Below, in pieces: positions 29,397 to 38,738 of a DNA stretch of 64,000 bases (its first letter is position 1; each line of letters starts with the position of its first letter). The stretch lies in contig NZ_WHZU01000013.1 of the NCBI RefSeq assembly GCF_010667655.1, positions 1-64,000 of the forward strand. The letters run 5' to 3'. Made by a program: the position numbers and the translations under genes. The notes below the pieces were generated by a model. That model did no database searches and was not told the DNA's origin. It was given only the letters and a program-made list of their open reading frames with translations. Origin of the DNA: Bifidobacterium saimiriisciurei. Its GTDB lineage: Bacteria; Actinomycetota; Actinomycetes; Actinomycetales; Bifidobacteriaceae.

Positions 29397-31069
29397 TGTT
29401 CACCCTCCTCGCGTTCCGCGCCGTTCCTGACGGTTTCGCCGGGAAGGAATCGTCCCAGGATATTCAGGGAGGCCGCGTCGGCGAATCGTACCGGATAGTC
29501 GTCCGAATCCACCCTCGCTCCGGAATCGAGCGGGATGTTGAGCAGGAACCACGTGCCCTTGCCCGGCATGGAGCGAACCGACAGATCGCCATGGTGAAGT
29601 CTGGCGTCCTGAAGCGCGATGGACAGGCCGAGGCCCGTGCCGCCGGTGATGCGGGAGCGTGAGGTGTCGGCGCGCCAGAACCTGTCGAAGATGTGTTCGA
29701 GATCCATCGCCGCGATGCCGGTGCCGAAGTCGCGCACGCTGACCGTCGCGGCCTTGTCGTTCGCTGCCATATGCACTTCCACGGGCAGGTCCTCGGCGAA
29801 GTCGACGGCGTTGCCGAGCAGGTTGCGTAGGATACGCTCGATACGCCGCGCATCGATGTCGGCGAATATCGGCTTCTGCGGCATACAGGCCTCGATGACC
29901 ACGCCCTTGGCCTTGGCGATGTCCTCCACGTCTCGGATGGCCTCGCGCACCGGCATGCGGAGGTCGGCCGACACCAGGTCGGCCGAAGCGGAGCCGGCGT
30001 CGTAGCGCGAAATCTCCAACAGGTCGGCGAGCATGGACTGGAATCGCCCCGTCTGGTCGCTGAGCAGCTCGACCGTACGGGCGGTGGTCGGGTCGAAATC
30101 CGCCTTGCGTGATTCAAGCAGGTCGGCCGCCATGCGAATCGTGGTGACCGGCGTACGCAGTTCATGGCTGACGTCGGATACGAATCTACGCTGCATGGAG
30201 CTGATGTTCTCCAGCTCCTCGATGGTGTCGTTCAGGGAGTCGGCCATCTCGTTGAACGACCGCTGCAGCACCCCGATCTCGTCGTTGCGGTTCACATCGA
30301 CTCGGGCGGAGCGATTGCCCTCGGACAGGTATTCGGCGGCAACCGCCACCGATTCCACGGGACGGATGATGCCTCGCAGCACGCGCCATATCAGTATGCC
30401 GATCGCCACGCTCAGCACCAGCACGGAGCTCAGCAGCGTGATCTGGATGCTCATGACCGACCGCTGTTGCGCCTCGTAGGAGTATGCGGCGAACAGGCTT
30501 ATCTGATTGCCGTCGGGCATGGTGAGCGATGAGCCGAGAATCGCCCCGGGAAGGTCCGAGTCATCGTCACGGCTATAGCCGACGGGTTGGTAGAAGATGC
30601 TGCCCTCATTGGACTGGTTGACCTGGTTGCGCATGGATTCGGAGATCAGCGACAGGTACTGCGGGTCGGTGGAGACGGGGATGATGGAGTCCGAGTTGCC
30701 GGCTTCGCCGACAAGGTACACCCCCAGCAGATTCGAGCTGCCCTCGCTTTGCAGGGTCGATGCCAGGTCGGTGATCAGATGCTGGTAGTCACTGCGCGCG
30801 GAGACGTCGGAGGAGTCGAGGTTCGTCTGGGCCCGCTGCACCGATTCGGTGAAATCCCGCTGGGCCTGCTCCGACGCCTGGTTGAGCAGCGACGAACGCA
30901 CGGAGAATATGGATACCGTGGAGAACACGCATGCGACGACGAGGGACAGCAGCACGGTGGATACGATGACCCGGCGCTGCAGCGAGCGCCGGACCGACGA
31001 CCGCATCCTGCGGAAGAGCCACAGGAACGGATTGCCTTTCCCGACCAATGTCTTGATGCCGAATCTCAT
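29393..31069 (-). CDS. mtrB: Sensor histidine kinase MtrB
   Basis: Membrane sensor kinase that phosphorylates MtrA; the system controls cell-wall remodelling, division and osmotic responses in actinobacteria. The 558-residue product has a membrane segment at about 34-56, an extracellular sensor region, a second segment at about 208-229, a HAMP linker and a dimerisation domain with phospho-acceptor His302 (FVSDVSHELRTP). The ATPase domain shows N-box LRNLLGNAVDFA and G-boxes DFGTGI and GGTGLGLSI. GGAG lies just before the ATG; the gap to mtrA is 27 bp. Confidence 0.95.
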   Translation of the reverse strand: MRFGIKTLVGKGNPFLWLFRRMRSSVRRSLQRRVIVSTVLLSLVVACVFSTVSIFSVRSSLLNQASEQAQRDFTESVQRAQTNLDSSDVSARSDYQHLITDLASTLQSEGSSNLLGVYLVGEAGNSDSIIPVSTDPQYLSLISESMRNQVNQSNEGSIFYQPVGYSRDDDSDLPGAILGSSLTMPDGNQISLFAAYSYEAQQRSVMSIQITLLSSVLVLSVAIGILIWRVLRGIIRPVESVAVAAEYLSEGNRSARVDVNRNDEIGVLQRSFNEMADSLNDTIEELENISSMQRRFVSDVSHELRTPVTTIRMAADLLESRKADFDPTTARTVELLSDQTGRFQSMLADLLEISRYDAGSASADLVSADLRMPVREAIRDVEDIAKAKGVVIEACMPQKPIFADIDARRIERILRNLLGNAVDFAEDLPVEVHMAANDKAATVSVRDFGTGIAAMDLEHIFDRFWRADTSRSRITGGTGLGLSIALQDARLHHGDLSVRSMPGKGTWFLLNIPLDSGARVDSDDYPVRFADAASLNILGRFLPGETVRNGAEREEGEQ

Positions 31070-31096
31070 GTGGGCTCCGACCGTGGGGCTCGTTCG

Positions 31097-31822
31097 CTAG
31101 TGCGTCTGTTGGGTCGGAGGGACGAACTTGTATCCGATGCCGCGGACGGTCTGGATGATCTCCGGGCTTTCCGGGTTGTCCTCGACCTTCTGGCGCAGTC
31201 GCTGGACGTGGACGTTGACGAGGCGGGCGTCGCCGGAGTTCTGGTATCCCCAGACCTTTTCGAGCAGGTCGCTGCGGGAGAGCACGTCGCCGCTGTTGGC
31301 CGCGAGCACGAACAGCAGTTCGAATTCCATGGGGGTGAGGTTCAGGTCGGAGCCGGACTTGGTGGCGGTGTGTTCCGCGCGGTTGATGACGATGCCGCCT
31401 TCGCTGACGACCTGCGCGTGCTCGTGTGTCTCGTCGCGCGACTGGCGCGCCGGCGTCGCCACGCGCAGTCTGGCCTTGATGCGCGCCACGAGTTCAGCGA
31501 CCTTGAACGGCTTGGCGACGTAGTCGTCGGCGCCGGCCTCGAGGCCGGATACCACGTCGCGGGTGTCGGATTTCGCGGTGAGCATGATGATGGGTACCTG
31601 TGAGGTGGTGCGGATCTCCTTGGCCACCTCCACGCCGTCGAGGCCGGGGAGCATGACGTCGAGCAGGATCAGGTCGGGGTCGATGGTGGGGAACATCTCG
31701 ACGGCGCGCAGTCCGTCGTAGCAGACCACGGTGGCGAAGCCTTCCGATTCGAGGACGATGGAGAGCATCTCCCCCAGTGCCTGATCGTCATCCACGATCA
31801 ATATGGTCGTTTTCGACTCCAA
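31097..31822 (-). CDS. mtrA: Response regulator MtrA
   Basis: OmpR/PhoB-type regulator of 241 residues. The receiver domain has acidic residues Asp11-Asp13, phospho-acceptor Asp55 (LILLDVMLPG) and the conserved Lys in YVAKPF; a winged-helix DNA-binding domain follows. The start is a TTG at 31822 with a perfect AAGGAGG 6 nt upstream. A TATCAT element about 50 bp upstream could be the -10. It heads mtrA-mtrB-lpqB. Confidence 0.95.
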   Translation of the reverse strand: MESKTTILIVDDDQALGEMLSIVLESEGFATVVCYDGLRAVEMFPTIDPDLILLDVMLPGLDGVEVAKEIRTTSQVPIIMLTAKSDTRDVVSGLEAGADDYVAKPFKVAELVARIKARLRVATPARQSRDETHEHAQVVSEGGIVINRAEHTATKSGSDLNLTPMEFELLFVLAANSGDVLSRSDLLEKVWGYQNSGDARLVNVHVQRLRQKVEDNPESPEIIQTVRGIGYKFVPPTQQTH

Positions 31823-31935
31823 TTCGAACCTCCTTCGGACGTACCGCCACTTCGCAAATCATCAATGATGATACCACCGGCCCTTCGATGCGGACGACGG
31901 GCCCGTTCGCGCCGAAGAACCTCTTCGTACGCATC

Positions 31936-33303
31936 CTATTCGTCGTCGCCGTGCAGGATGCGGCGGATGCGTTCGAGGCGGGGGCCGATCTCATGCTCGT
32001 ATCCGCGGTCGTTGGGGTGATAGTATTCACGGCCGACCAGCTCGTCGGGCATGTACTGCTGGGCCGCGACGGCGCCGGGGGCGTCATGTGCGTACTGGTA
32101 TCCCTCGTGGTTGCCCCACTGCTTCATGAGTTTGGTGGGTGCGTTGCGCAGGTGCAGCGGCACCTGGCCGATGAGTCCGGAGTCGACGTCGGCGAGCGCG
32201 GCGTTGATGGCGTTGTAGCTGGCGTTGGATTTGGGGGCGGTGGCGACGGCGATGACGGCTTCGGAGAGGATGATGCGGGCTTCGGGCATGCCGATCATGG
32301 CGACGGCCTGGGCTGCGGCGACGGTGGTCTGCAGGATTTGGGGGGCGGCCATGCCGACTTCTTCGGCGGAGGCGATCATGATGCGGCGGGCGATGAATCG
32401 TGGGTCTTCGCCGGCGCGGAGCATGCGGGCGAGGTAGTGGAGGGCGGCGTCGACGTCGGATCCGCGCATGGATTTGATGAATGCGCTGGCGACGTCGTAG
32501 TGGTCGTCGCCGTTTTTGTCGTAGCGGACGGTGGCGGTGTCCATGACCTGGGAGACGACGTCGGGGGTGATGATGGGGCGGCGTGTGCCTTTTTTTCGTT
32601 GTTTGTCGCCGGTGAGTGCGCCGGCTGCGGCTTCGAGGATGGTGAGGGTCTTGCGTGCGTCACCGCCTGCCATGCGGATGATTTCGTCGATGGCGGGGTC
32701 GGTGGCTTTGATTTCGTCGGCGAGTCCTCGTTTGTCGTGCAGGGCTCGGGTGATGAGGGTTTTCAGGTCGTCGGGGTCGAGTGGTTCGAGTTTGACGACG
32801 ACGGAGCGTGACAGCAGTGGTGAGATGACGGAGAAGCTGGGGTTTTCGGTGGTGGCGCCGATGAAGGTGACGTCGCGGTTTTCGACGCTGGGCAGGAGCG
32901 CGTCCTGCTGTGATTTGGAGAAGCGGTGGACCTCGTCGATGAAGAGCACGGTTTCCCTGCCTTGGGTGATGAGGTTCTCGTGGGCGCGGCGCAGTACGTC
33001 GCGTACGTCTTTGACGCCGGATGTGACGGCGGAGAGTTCTTCGAAGATGCGGCCTGATTGGTGGGCGACGATGGTGGCGATGGTGGTTTTGCCTACGCCG
33101 GGTGGTCCGAAGAGGATGATGGAGCTGGGGGCGGTGAGCGATCCTCGGCTGGCGGGTGAGGCGAGGCGGCGCAGGGGCGAGCCTTCGGTGAGGATGTGGC
33201 GTTGTCCGACGACGTCGTCGAGTGTGGCGGGGCGCATGCGGACGGCGAGCGGGCGGGTGACTTCCTCGGGGGCGTCGGCGGAGCTGAAGAGATCTTCTGG
33301 CAT
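31936..33303 (-). CDS. rarA: Replication-associated recombination protein A
   Basis: AAA+ ATPase of the RarA/MgsA family acting at stalled replication forks. The 455-residue product has Walker A GPPGVGKT (66-73) and Walker B VLFIDEVHRFSKSQQDA, followed by the tetramerisation domain. There is no ribosome binding site: TACACT ends 7 nt before the ATG, so the mRNA may be leaderless. A hairpin terminator of the upstream helicase gene lies immediately before this promoter. Confidence 0.94.
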   Translation of the reverse strand: MPEDLFSSADAPEEVTRPLAVRMRPATLDDVVGQRHILTEGSPLRRLASPASRGSLTAPSSIILFGPPGVGKTTIATIVAHQSGRIFEELSAVTSGVKDVRDVLRRAHENLITQGRETVLFIDEVHRFSKSQQDALLPSVENRDVTFIGATTENPSFSVISPLLSRSVVVKLEPLDPDDLKTLITRALHDKRGLADEIKATDPAIDEIIRMAGGDARKTLTILEAAAGALTGDKQRKKGTRRPIITPDVVSQVMDTATVRYDKNGDDHYDVASAFIKSMRGSDVDAALHYLARMLRAGEDPRFIARRIMIASAEEVGMAAPQILQTTVAAAQAVAMIGMPEARIILSEAVIAVATAPKSNASYNAINAALADVDSGLIGQVPLHLRNAPTKLMKQWGNHEGYQYAHDAPGAVAAQQYMPDELVGREYYHPNDRGYEHEIGPRLERIRRILHGDDE

Positions 33304-33315
33304 ATCGTATAGTGT

Positions 33316-33353
33316 AGCCCACTGGTTCGAACACCTGTTCGAACCAGTGGGCT
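33316..33353 (-). terminator. Terminator between the helicase gene and rarA
   Basis: An 18-bp perfect inverted repeat (33316-33333 and 33336-33353), AGCCCACTGGTTCGAACA and its complement, with a 2-nt centre. It lies 26 bp after the helicase stop codon and touches the putative rarA -10 element, so stem and promoter overlap. Confidence 0.75.
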
Positions 33354-33379
33354 TTCGGATGGGGATTGCGTGCGGTGGA

Positions 33380-35929
33380 TCAGTCGAGTTCTTCGACGGG
33401 GCCGACGTGGTAGTCGTCGAAGACGACTTCGGCGCTGTCCTGGGTAGCGTCGAGGTCGATGGTGCCGGCGATGGCCCAGTCGTGGTCGCCGTCGGAGTCG
33501 TCGATGATCTGGCGGACCTTCCATTGGTGTTCGCTGCGTTCGGCGCCGGTGTCGAGGATGAAGTAGTCGAGGGAGCGCGCTTCGGCGTCCACGTTGATGT
33601 ATTCGTGGTCGTCGTAGTAGTCGTCGAGGGCGTCCTCCCAGTCGCGCAGTCCCATGCCCCAGTCGGCGTCGAGGTCGGCGAGGGTCTTGCTGTCCTCGCG
33701 GTCCATGAGCTCGATGCGGTGGAAGAGCGCGTTGCGTACGAGCACGGTGAGGCCTCTCCTGTCGTGCACGACCTCGTCGGCCTGGGTAGGCGGGGCCACG
33801 GCCGAGGCGTCGGTGGAATCGGCGCCGGCGTTCTCCCATTCGTCCACGAGGCTGGAGTCGATGCCGCGTACGACGACGCGCAGCCATGCGATGATGTCGT
33901 CGAGCCGTTCGTCGCATTTTTCCTCGGGGACGGTGCGTTCGAGCACGCGGTAGGCGTCGGACAGGTAGCGCAGCAGGGTGCCTTCGGAGCGGGCGATGTT
34001 GTATCGGGCGATGTATCCGGTGAAGTCGGATGCCGTCTCGATCATGTCGCGCAGCACGGATTTGGGGCTGAGCCAGTAGTCGTTGGCCCAGGGCACGTCC
34101 TTGCGGTATTCGTCGAACGCGGCGTCGAGCATGTCTTCGAGCGGCTTGGGGTAGGTGATGTCCTGCAGCCGGTCCATGCGCTCGTCGTAGTCGATGCCGT
34201 CGGCCTTCATGTCGGCGAGCGCCTGGTCTCGGGCCTGTCGTTCCTGGGCGCGCAGTACCTGGCGTGGGTCCTCGAGGGTGGATTCGACCATGGAGATGAC
34301 GTCGAGGGCGTAGGTGTCGGATTCCGGGTCGAGCAGTTCGAGTGCGGCGAGGAGGAACGGGCTGAGGGGCTGGTCGAGGGCGAAGTCGTCGGGCAGGTCG
34401 ACGGTGGTGAGGTATTCGTCGGTGCCGTCGGGTGCGGTTTCGTGTTCGATGACCTGGGTGTCGATGAGGGTGCCGAAGATCTCGTCGGCGCGTTCGTGCA
34501 GTTTCTCCTTCTGCTTGGGGCTTTGCGCGGAGTCGTCGATGAGGTTGTTGACGCGGGTTCTGGCGTCGCCTCCCTGTTCGACTTCGGCGAGCACCATGGA
34601 GTGGGTGATGCGCATGTGGGGCGTGAGCGTTTCGGGCGGCTGGTCGATGAGTTTGTCGAGGGTGGCGTTGTTCCAGGTGACGAAGCCTTCCTGGGGTTTC
34701 TTGCGTTTGATCTTCTTGAGTTTCTTCGGGTCGTTGCCGGCTTTGGCGAGGGCGCGCGCGTTTTCGATCTCGTATTCGGGGGCTTCGGCGATGACGAGGC
34801 CTTCGGTGTCGAATCCGGAGCGGCCGGCGCGGCCGGCGATCTGGTGGAATTCGCGGGCCTTGAGGCGTCGCATGCGGGTGCCGTCGAATTTGGTGAGTTG
34901 GGTGAGGATGACGGTGTGGATGGGTACGTTGATGCCGACGCCGAGGGTGTCGGTGCCGCAGATGATGGGCAGGAGGCCCTGCTGGGCGAGTTGTTCGACG
35001 AGGCGGCGGTATCGGGGCAGCATGCCGGCGTGGTGGACGCCGATGCCGGTGCGCAGCAGTCGTTGGAGGATCTTGCCGAAGGCGGTGGTGAATTTGGTGC
35101 CGGCGATGGCGTCCTTGATGCGGTCGCGCTGTTCCTTGGTGGTGACGCCGGCGTTGGAGAGGGCCTGGGCGGTCTCCAACGCGGCGTCCTGGGAGAAGTG
35201 CACGACGTATACGGGGGACTCGCCCTTGCTCATGGTGCGTTCGACGGTGGCGGCCAGCGGGGTGTCGACGTATTCGTAGCTGAGCGGGATGGGGCGTTTG
35301 GCGTCGTCTACGATGGCGACGTCGCCGTTGGTGTGTTCTTCGAGCGTGTCGGCGATGCCGGTGACGTCGCCGAGGGTGGCGCTCATGAGCAGGAACTGGG
35401 TGTGCGGCAGGGTGAGCAGGGGCACCTGCCATGCCCAGCCGCGTTCGGGGTCGCCGTAGTAGTGGAATTCGTCCATGGCGACGCAGCCGATGTCGGCGCG
35501 GGGTCCTTCGCGCAGCGCCTGGTTGGCGAGGATCTCGGCGGTGCAGCAGATCACCGGCGCATCGGTGTTGATGTGGGTGTCGCCGGTGATCATGCCGACG
35601 TTGTCGCGGCCGAGCGTGGCGACGAGGTCGAAGAACTTCTCCGATACGAGGGCCTTGATGGGGGCGGTGTAGTAGGAGCGTCGGCCGGTGCACAGGGCGG
35701 CGTAGTGCATGCCCAGTGCGACCAGCGACTTTCCGGAGCCCGTCGGGGTGGACAGGATCACGTGGTCGCCGGCGAGCAGGGAGAGGATGGCCTCCTCCTG
35801 ATGCGGCCATGGTTCGATGCCGCGCGAGGCGACCCAGTCGAAGAAACGGTCGTAGATGTCATCTGCGCTCAGATTGCGGTCGTCGTCGCCGTAGCCCGGA
35901 ATCAGCGCTTCCAAGGTTCCTTGTTCCAC
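33380..35929 (-). CDS. Ski2/HelY-like DEAD/DEAH-box helicase
   Basis: Superfamily 2 helicase of about 849 residues. Motifs: Walker A STPTGSGKS, DEFH in VAMDEFHYYG, SATLGD, and motif VI QIAGRAGRSGFD. The C-terminal half is helical and resembles the region found in actinobacterial DUF3516 helicases; Ski2-like enzymes unwind structured RNA. The start is uncertain: the GTG at 35929 gives a family-like N-terminus but GGAG is only 3 nt away. Gene order relative to rarA does not reveal a shared pathway. Confidence 0.88.
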   Translation of the reverse strand: MEQGTLEALIPGYGDDDRNLSADDIYDRFFDWVASRGIEPWPHQEEAILSLLAGDHVILSTPTGSGKSLVALGMHYAALCTGRRSYYTAPIKALVSEKFFDLVATLGRDNVGMITGDTHINTDAPVICCTAEILANQALREGPRADIGCVAMDEFHYYGDPERGWAWQVPLLTLPHTQFLLMSATLGDVTGIADTLEEHTNGDVAIVDDAKRPIPLSYEYVDTPLAATVERTMSKGESPVYVVHFSQDAALETAQALSNAGVTTKEQRDRIKDAIAGTKFTTAFGKILQRLLRTGIGVHHAGMLPRYRRLVEQLAQQGLLPIICGTDTLGVGINVPIHTVILTQLTKFDGTRMRRLKAREFHQIAGRAGRSGFDTEGLVIAEAPEYEIENARALAKAGNDPKKLKKIKRKKPQEGFVTWNNATLDKLIDQPPETLTPHMRITHSMVLAEVEQGGDARTRVNNLIDDSAQSPKQKEKLHERADEIFGTLIDTQVIEHETAPDGTDEYLTTVDLPDDFALDQPLSPFLLAALELLDPESDTYALDVISMVESTLEDPRQVLRAQERQARDQALADMKADGIDYDERMDRLQDITYPKPLEDMLDAAFDEYRKDVPWANDYWLSPKSVLRDMIETASDFTGYIARYNIARSEGTLLRYLSDAYRVLERTVPEEKCDERLDDIIAWLRVVVRGIDSSLVDEWENAGADSTDASAVAPPTQADEVVHDRRGLTVLVRNALFHRIELMDREDSKTLADLDADWGMGLRDWEDALDDYYDDHEYINVDAEARSLDYFILDTGAERSEHQWKVRQIIDDSDGDHDWAIAGTIDLDATQDSAEVVFDDYHVGPVEELD

Positions 35930-35997
35930 GGGCTCCAAGTGTAGCGTGTGGTGGGGGCCGTGCCGGACGGCCCCGCCGGTGTTCGCCGATGCCGTGT

Positions 35998-36978
35998 TCA
36001 GGATTCGAGGCGGCGGCGCGCCTCGTCGAAGTCGAAGTCGGCCCCGGGCCAGGAGAGCTCCATGCTTTTCAGGGTGACGCGCAGGAGTTCGGAGACGACG
36101 GCCCTGGAGTACCAGCGGTTGTCGGCGGGCACGATGTACCAGGGGGCGTAGTCGGTGCTCGTGTTCTCGAACACGTCCTGCCATGCGGCCATGTAGTCGT
36201 CCCATCGGTCGCGCGCCTCGAGGTCGGAGACGTCGAACTTCCAGTATTTCGTCGGGTCGTCGAGTCGTTCGAGGAACTGCTTGCGCTGGGCTTCGCGGGA
36301 GACGACGAGGAAGATCTTGACGACCGCGCATCCGTCGGCGACGAGCTCCTTCTCGAATCGTCGGATGACGTCGTAGCGGCGTCTCCAGGCGTCCTCCTCC
36401 ATGGACTGGTATACGTTCGGCATGACGACGTCCTCGTAATGGGAGCGGTCGAAGATGGACATCCATCCGTTGGCGGGCAGTTCGCGGCGGATGCGCCAGA
36501 GAAAGTCGTGGGAGGCCTCCTCGTCGGTGGGCCGTCCGAAGCCGTGGTAGTGGATGCCCATGGGGTTGACCTGACGGAACACGTGCCGTACAATGCCGCC
36601 TTTGCCGGAGGCGTCCATGCCCTGCAGCACGATGAGCAGCCGTCGGTTGCTGCCGTGCGCGCCGTTGGCGTAGAGCAGTTCCTGGTAGCGTGCGATCTCG
36701 ATGGCGCTCAGGGCGATGAACCGTTCGCCCTCGTCGCGGGTGGCGTGGAATCCCGGGGTGGATGGGCCCTTGACGTCGGCGAGGTCGGTGACGCCCTGTC
36801 CGAAACGGAGCCTGGACGACGGATGCTTGCTCCATACCGAGCTGAGCCGTTCGGATGTCTCGCTTGCCAGCTCCAATCGCCTTTGCAGGGACTTGCGGCG
36901 TTTGATGGCCTTGTCGAGGCCTCGGCTGGAATCGGATGCGCTTTTCAGTGTGCTGCTGATGTATCGGGTGTCGCCCAT
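35998..36978 (-). CDS. Polyphosphate kinase 2 family protein
   Basis: PPK2-family phosphotransferase (326 residues) that uses polyphosphate to phosphorylate nucleoside mono- or diphosphates. The P-loop is GMDASGKGG (120-128); the lid/Walker B region is FDRSHYEDVVMPNVY. The ATG at 36978 follows GGAGGAGG at 5 nt. Which nucleotide is used (AMP, ADP or GDP) cannot be told here. It follows the 5'-nucleotidase gene by 47 bp on the same strand, so the two nucleotide enzymes may be co-expressed. Confidence 0.9.
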   Translation of the reverse strand: MGDTRYISSTLKSASDSSRGLDKAIKRRKSLQRRLELASETSERLSSVWSKHPSSRLRFGQGVTDLADVKGPSTPGFHATRDEGERFIALSAIEIARYQELLYANGAHGSNRRLLIVLQGMDASGKGGIVRHVFRQVNPMGIHYHGFGRPTDEEASHDFLWRIRRELPANGWMSIFDRSHYEDVVMPNVYQSMEEDAWRRRYDVIRRFEKELVADGCAVVKIFLVVSREAQRKQFLERLDDPTKYWKFDVSDLEARDRWDDYMAAWQDVFENTSTDYAPWYIVPADNRWYSRAVVSELLRVTLKSMELSWPGADFDFDEARRRLES

Positions 36979-37025
36979 GGCTGCCTCCTCCGCGTTGAGT
37001 TGGTGGACACCACTGTAGTCCCCTT

Positions 37026-38651
37026 TCAGCCCCGGCCGCGTGATTTCATGTGGTCGATGAGCGTCTGCGCGTATGGCACGTGGGTGTCGGCGTACCCGGT
37101 GCCGTCGAGGAACGCCGTATAGCCGTCGCCCCCGGTGAGCAGGAACGTGTTGCCGGCCACGACGATCCGGTCGTCGTCGGCGACCGGCCGGCCGTTCACG
37201 ACGAGGTGTTCGACCGTCGGCGCGTCGGCGCCGTTGAATCGGACATCGTATCGCACGTTCGAGGATATGCCGAGATGCCCGTTGCGCCATGCGCCGTCCC
37301 TGCGATGCCATTGCTGGGCGATGACGCGTCTCATCTGCTTGCCGGTGAGTGTCGTCACCGCGTTGTCGAACTGCAGGGCCATCATGTCCTTCGCCTCGCG
37401 CACGGTGACGAATCCGTCGCCGTCGAGGTCGAGCGCCCGGGTGCGCAGACTGCCGGGGTTGACGAACCCCACCGATGCCCCGGCTCCCGCGACGGTGCGT
37501 CTCGCGCCGTCGAGCGCGGCGTCGGCGATCAGCGTTTCCAGACCGTCCCGTCCTTTGGGCGTGGTCTTGTCGTAGGGTTCGTCGACGGAGGAGACCACGA
37601 TGTCGCCGCCGCGCCGCGCCGCCGCGTCCGCCCGTCTGACGATGGCGTCCACGCGTTCAAGCGACGTGTTGGTCGTGCGTGCGGCGTTGATGACCCGGGC
37701 CGGGTCCCCATCCCCTGCGGACATGCCGACGACCGGCGTGCCGAAGGCGTCGTTGACCGTGACCCTGGCGTCCCTGCCGCCGCCCGCGACGAGCAGGTCC
37801 TGCACGGCGACCTGGCGTCCGAAGGATCCGGCTTCGACGATGGGGGCTCCCGAACGGGTGTGCCGGCCGGTCTTCACCGCGTGGGTGTGGCCGGCGTAGA
37901 CCAGGTCGACGTTGGCGTCGAGGCTCTTCGGGGAGCGGGCGATGACGTCGGCGTCCTCGTGGATGAGCGCGACGACGGCGTCGGCCTCGCCGTTGCGCTC
38001 GTCGCCGTCGGAGAGCCGGTCGGCCACACGGTTGACCTGCTCGAGGGCCTTGCCGTCCATGCGTACGTCGTTCATTATGCTTCGCGAGAGCACAGAGCCG
38101 AGGCCGTCCGTCACGGCGCCGACGAAGGCGATGCGTTTGCCGTTGACGATGCGTATCGTGTAGTCATGCAGGCGGGAGAATTCGCCGGCCTTGTGGATGT
38201 TCGCCGCCAGCCAGTCGAGATGGTTCTTCGGCGCCGATATCCGCTCGCCGAAGTCGTTCACGCCCCGGTCGAGCTCATGGTTGCCCATGGCGGATACGCC
38301 CAGTCCCCATGCCCGCGCCATGGCGAGGGTGGGCTCGTCCTTCTGCGAGCCGGATTCGTAGGGCGATCCGCCCACGAGGTCGCCCGCGGAGACCAACACG
38401 GTGTTGCCGGGGTTGTATTCCTCGGCCTTTTCGAACCGTTCGCCGACCCATCGTCCGTTTTCGATGTGGCCGTGGAAGTCGGTGATGGCCGCGATGGTGA
38501 TCTTGCGTTCGTCCTCCGCCGCGCTCGTGGTCCGTGAGGCCGCGGCACCGGCGAGGAAGGATACGGCGGCGAGAACCGTGACGGCTCTCGCCAGCCAGGA
38601 CAGGGTGCTTTTCGACAGGATGCTTTTCTCGGTGCTGCTCTCGAATCCCAC
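37026..38651 (-). CDS. Secreted 5'-nucleotidase / metallophosphatase
   Basis: UshA-type two-domain enzyme that dephosphorylates extracellular nucleotides. With the GTG at 38651 it has 541 residues: signal peptide (hydrophobic stretch about 18-38), metallophosphatase domain with TDFHGH (57-62), AGDLVGG, GNHELDRG (123-130) and GHTH (254-257), then a 5'-nucleotidase C-terminal domain. An EF-hand-like calcium loop (Asp408 to Glu419) is unusual. No C-terminal anchor is seen. The start is uncertain: GTG codons at 38651 and 38660 and a TTG at 38696 are in frame and none has a strong ribosome binding site. Confidence 0.88.
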   Translation of the reverse strand: MGFESSTEKSILSKSTLSWLARAVTVLAAVSFLAGAAASRTTSAAEDERKITIAAITDFHGHIENGRWVGERFEKAEEYNPGNTVLVSAGDLVGGSPYESGSQKDEPTLAMARAWGLGVSAMGNHELDRGVNDFGERISAPKNHLDWLAANIHKAGEFSRLHDYTIRIVNGKRIAFVGAVTDGLGSVLSRSIMNDVRMDGKALEQVNRVADRLSDGDERNGEADAVVALIHEDADVIARSPKSLDANVDLVYAGHTHAVKTGRHTRSGAPIVEAGSFGRQVAVQDLLVAGGGRDARVTVNDAFGTPVVGMSAGDGDPARVINAARTTNTSLERVDAIVRRADAAARRGGDIVVSSVDEPYDKTTPKGRDGLETLIADAALDGARRTVAGAGASVGFVNPGSLRTRALDLDGDGFVTVREAKDMMALQFDNAVTTLTGKQMRRVIAQQWHRRDGAWRNGHLGISSNVRYDVRFNGADAPTVEHLVVNGRPVADDDRIVVAGNTFLLTGGDGYTAFLDGTGYADTHVPYAQTLIDHMKSRGRG

Positions 38652-38738
38652 GCCTGCCACGGTATCGGGGCAAGGTTGACGAGTTTGGTTACGCAATCGG
38701 ATTCGAGGCTACGGCATGGTGAATTCTTGCAGTCAGTC

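Noticed and set aside
32531-35944. Long plus-strand frame opposite rarA and the helicase gene
   Set aside because: Shadow of two confidently identified genes; crosses their intergenic terminator and shows no known fold.
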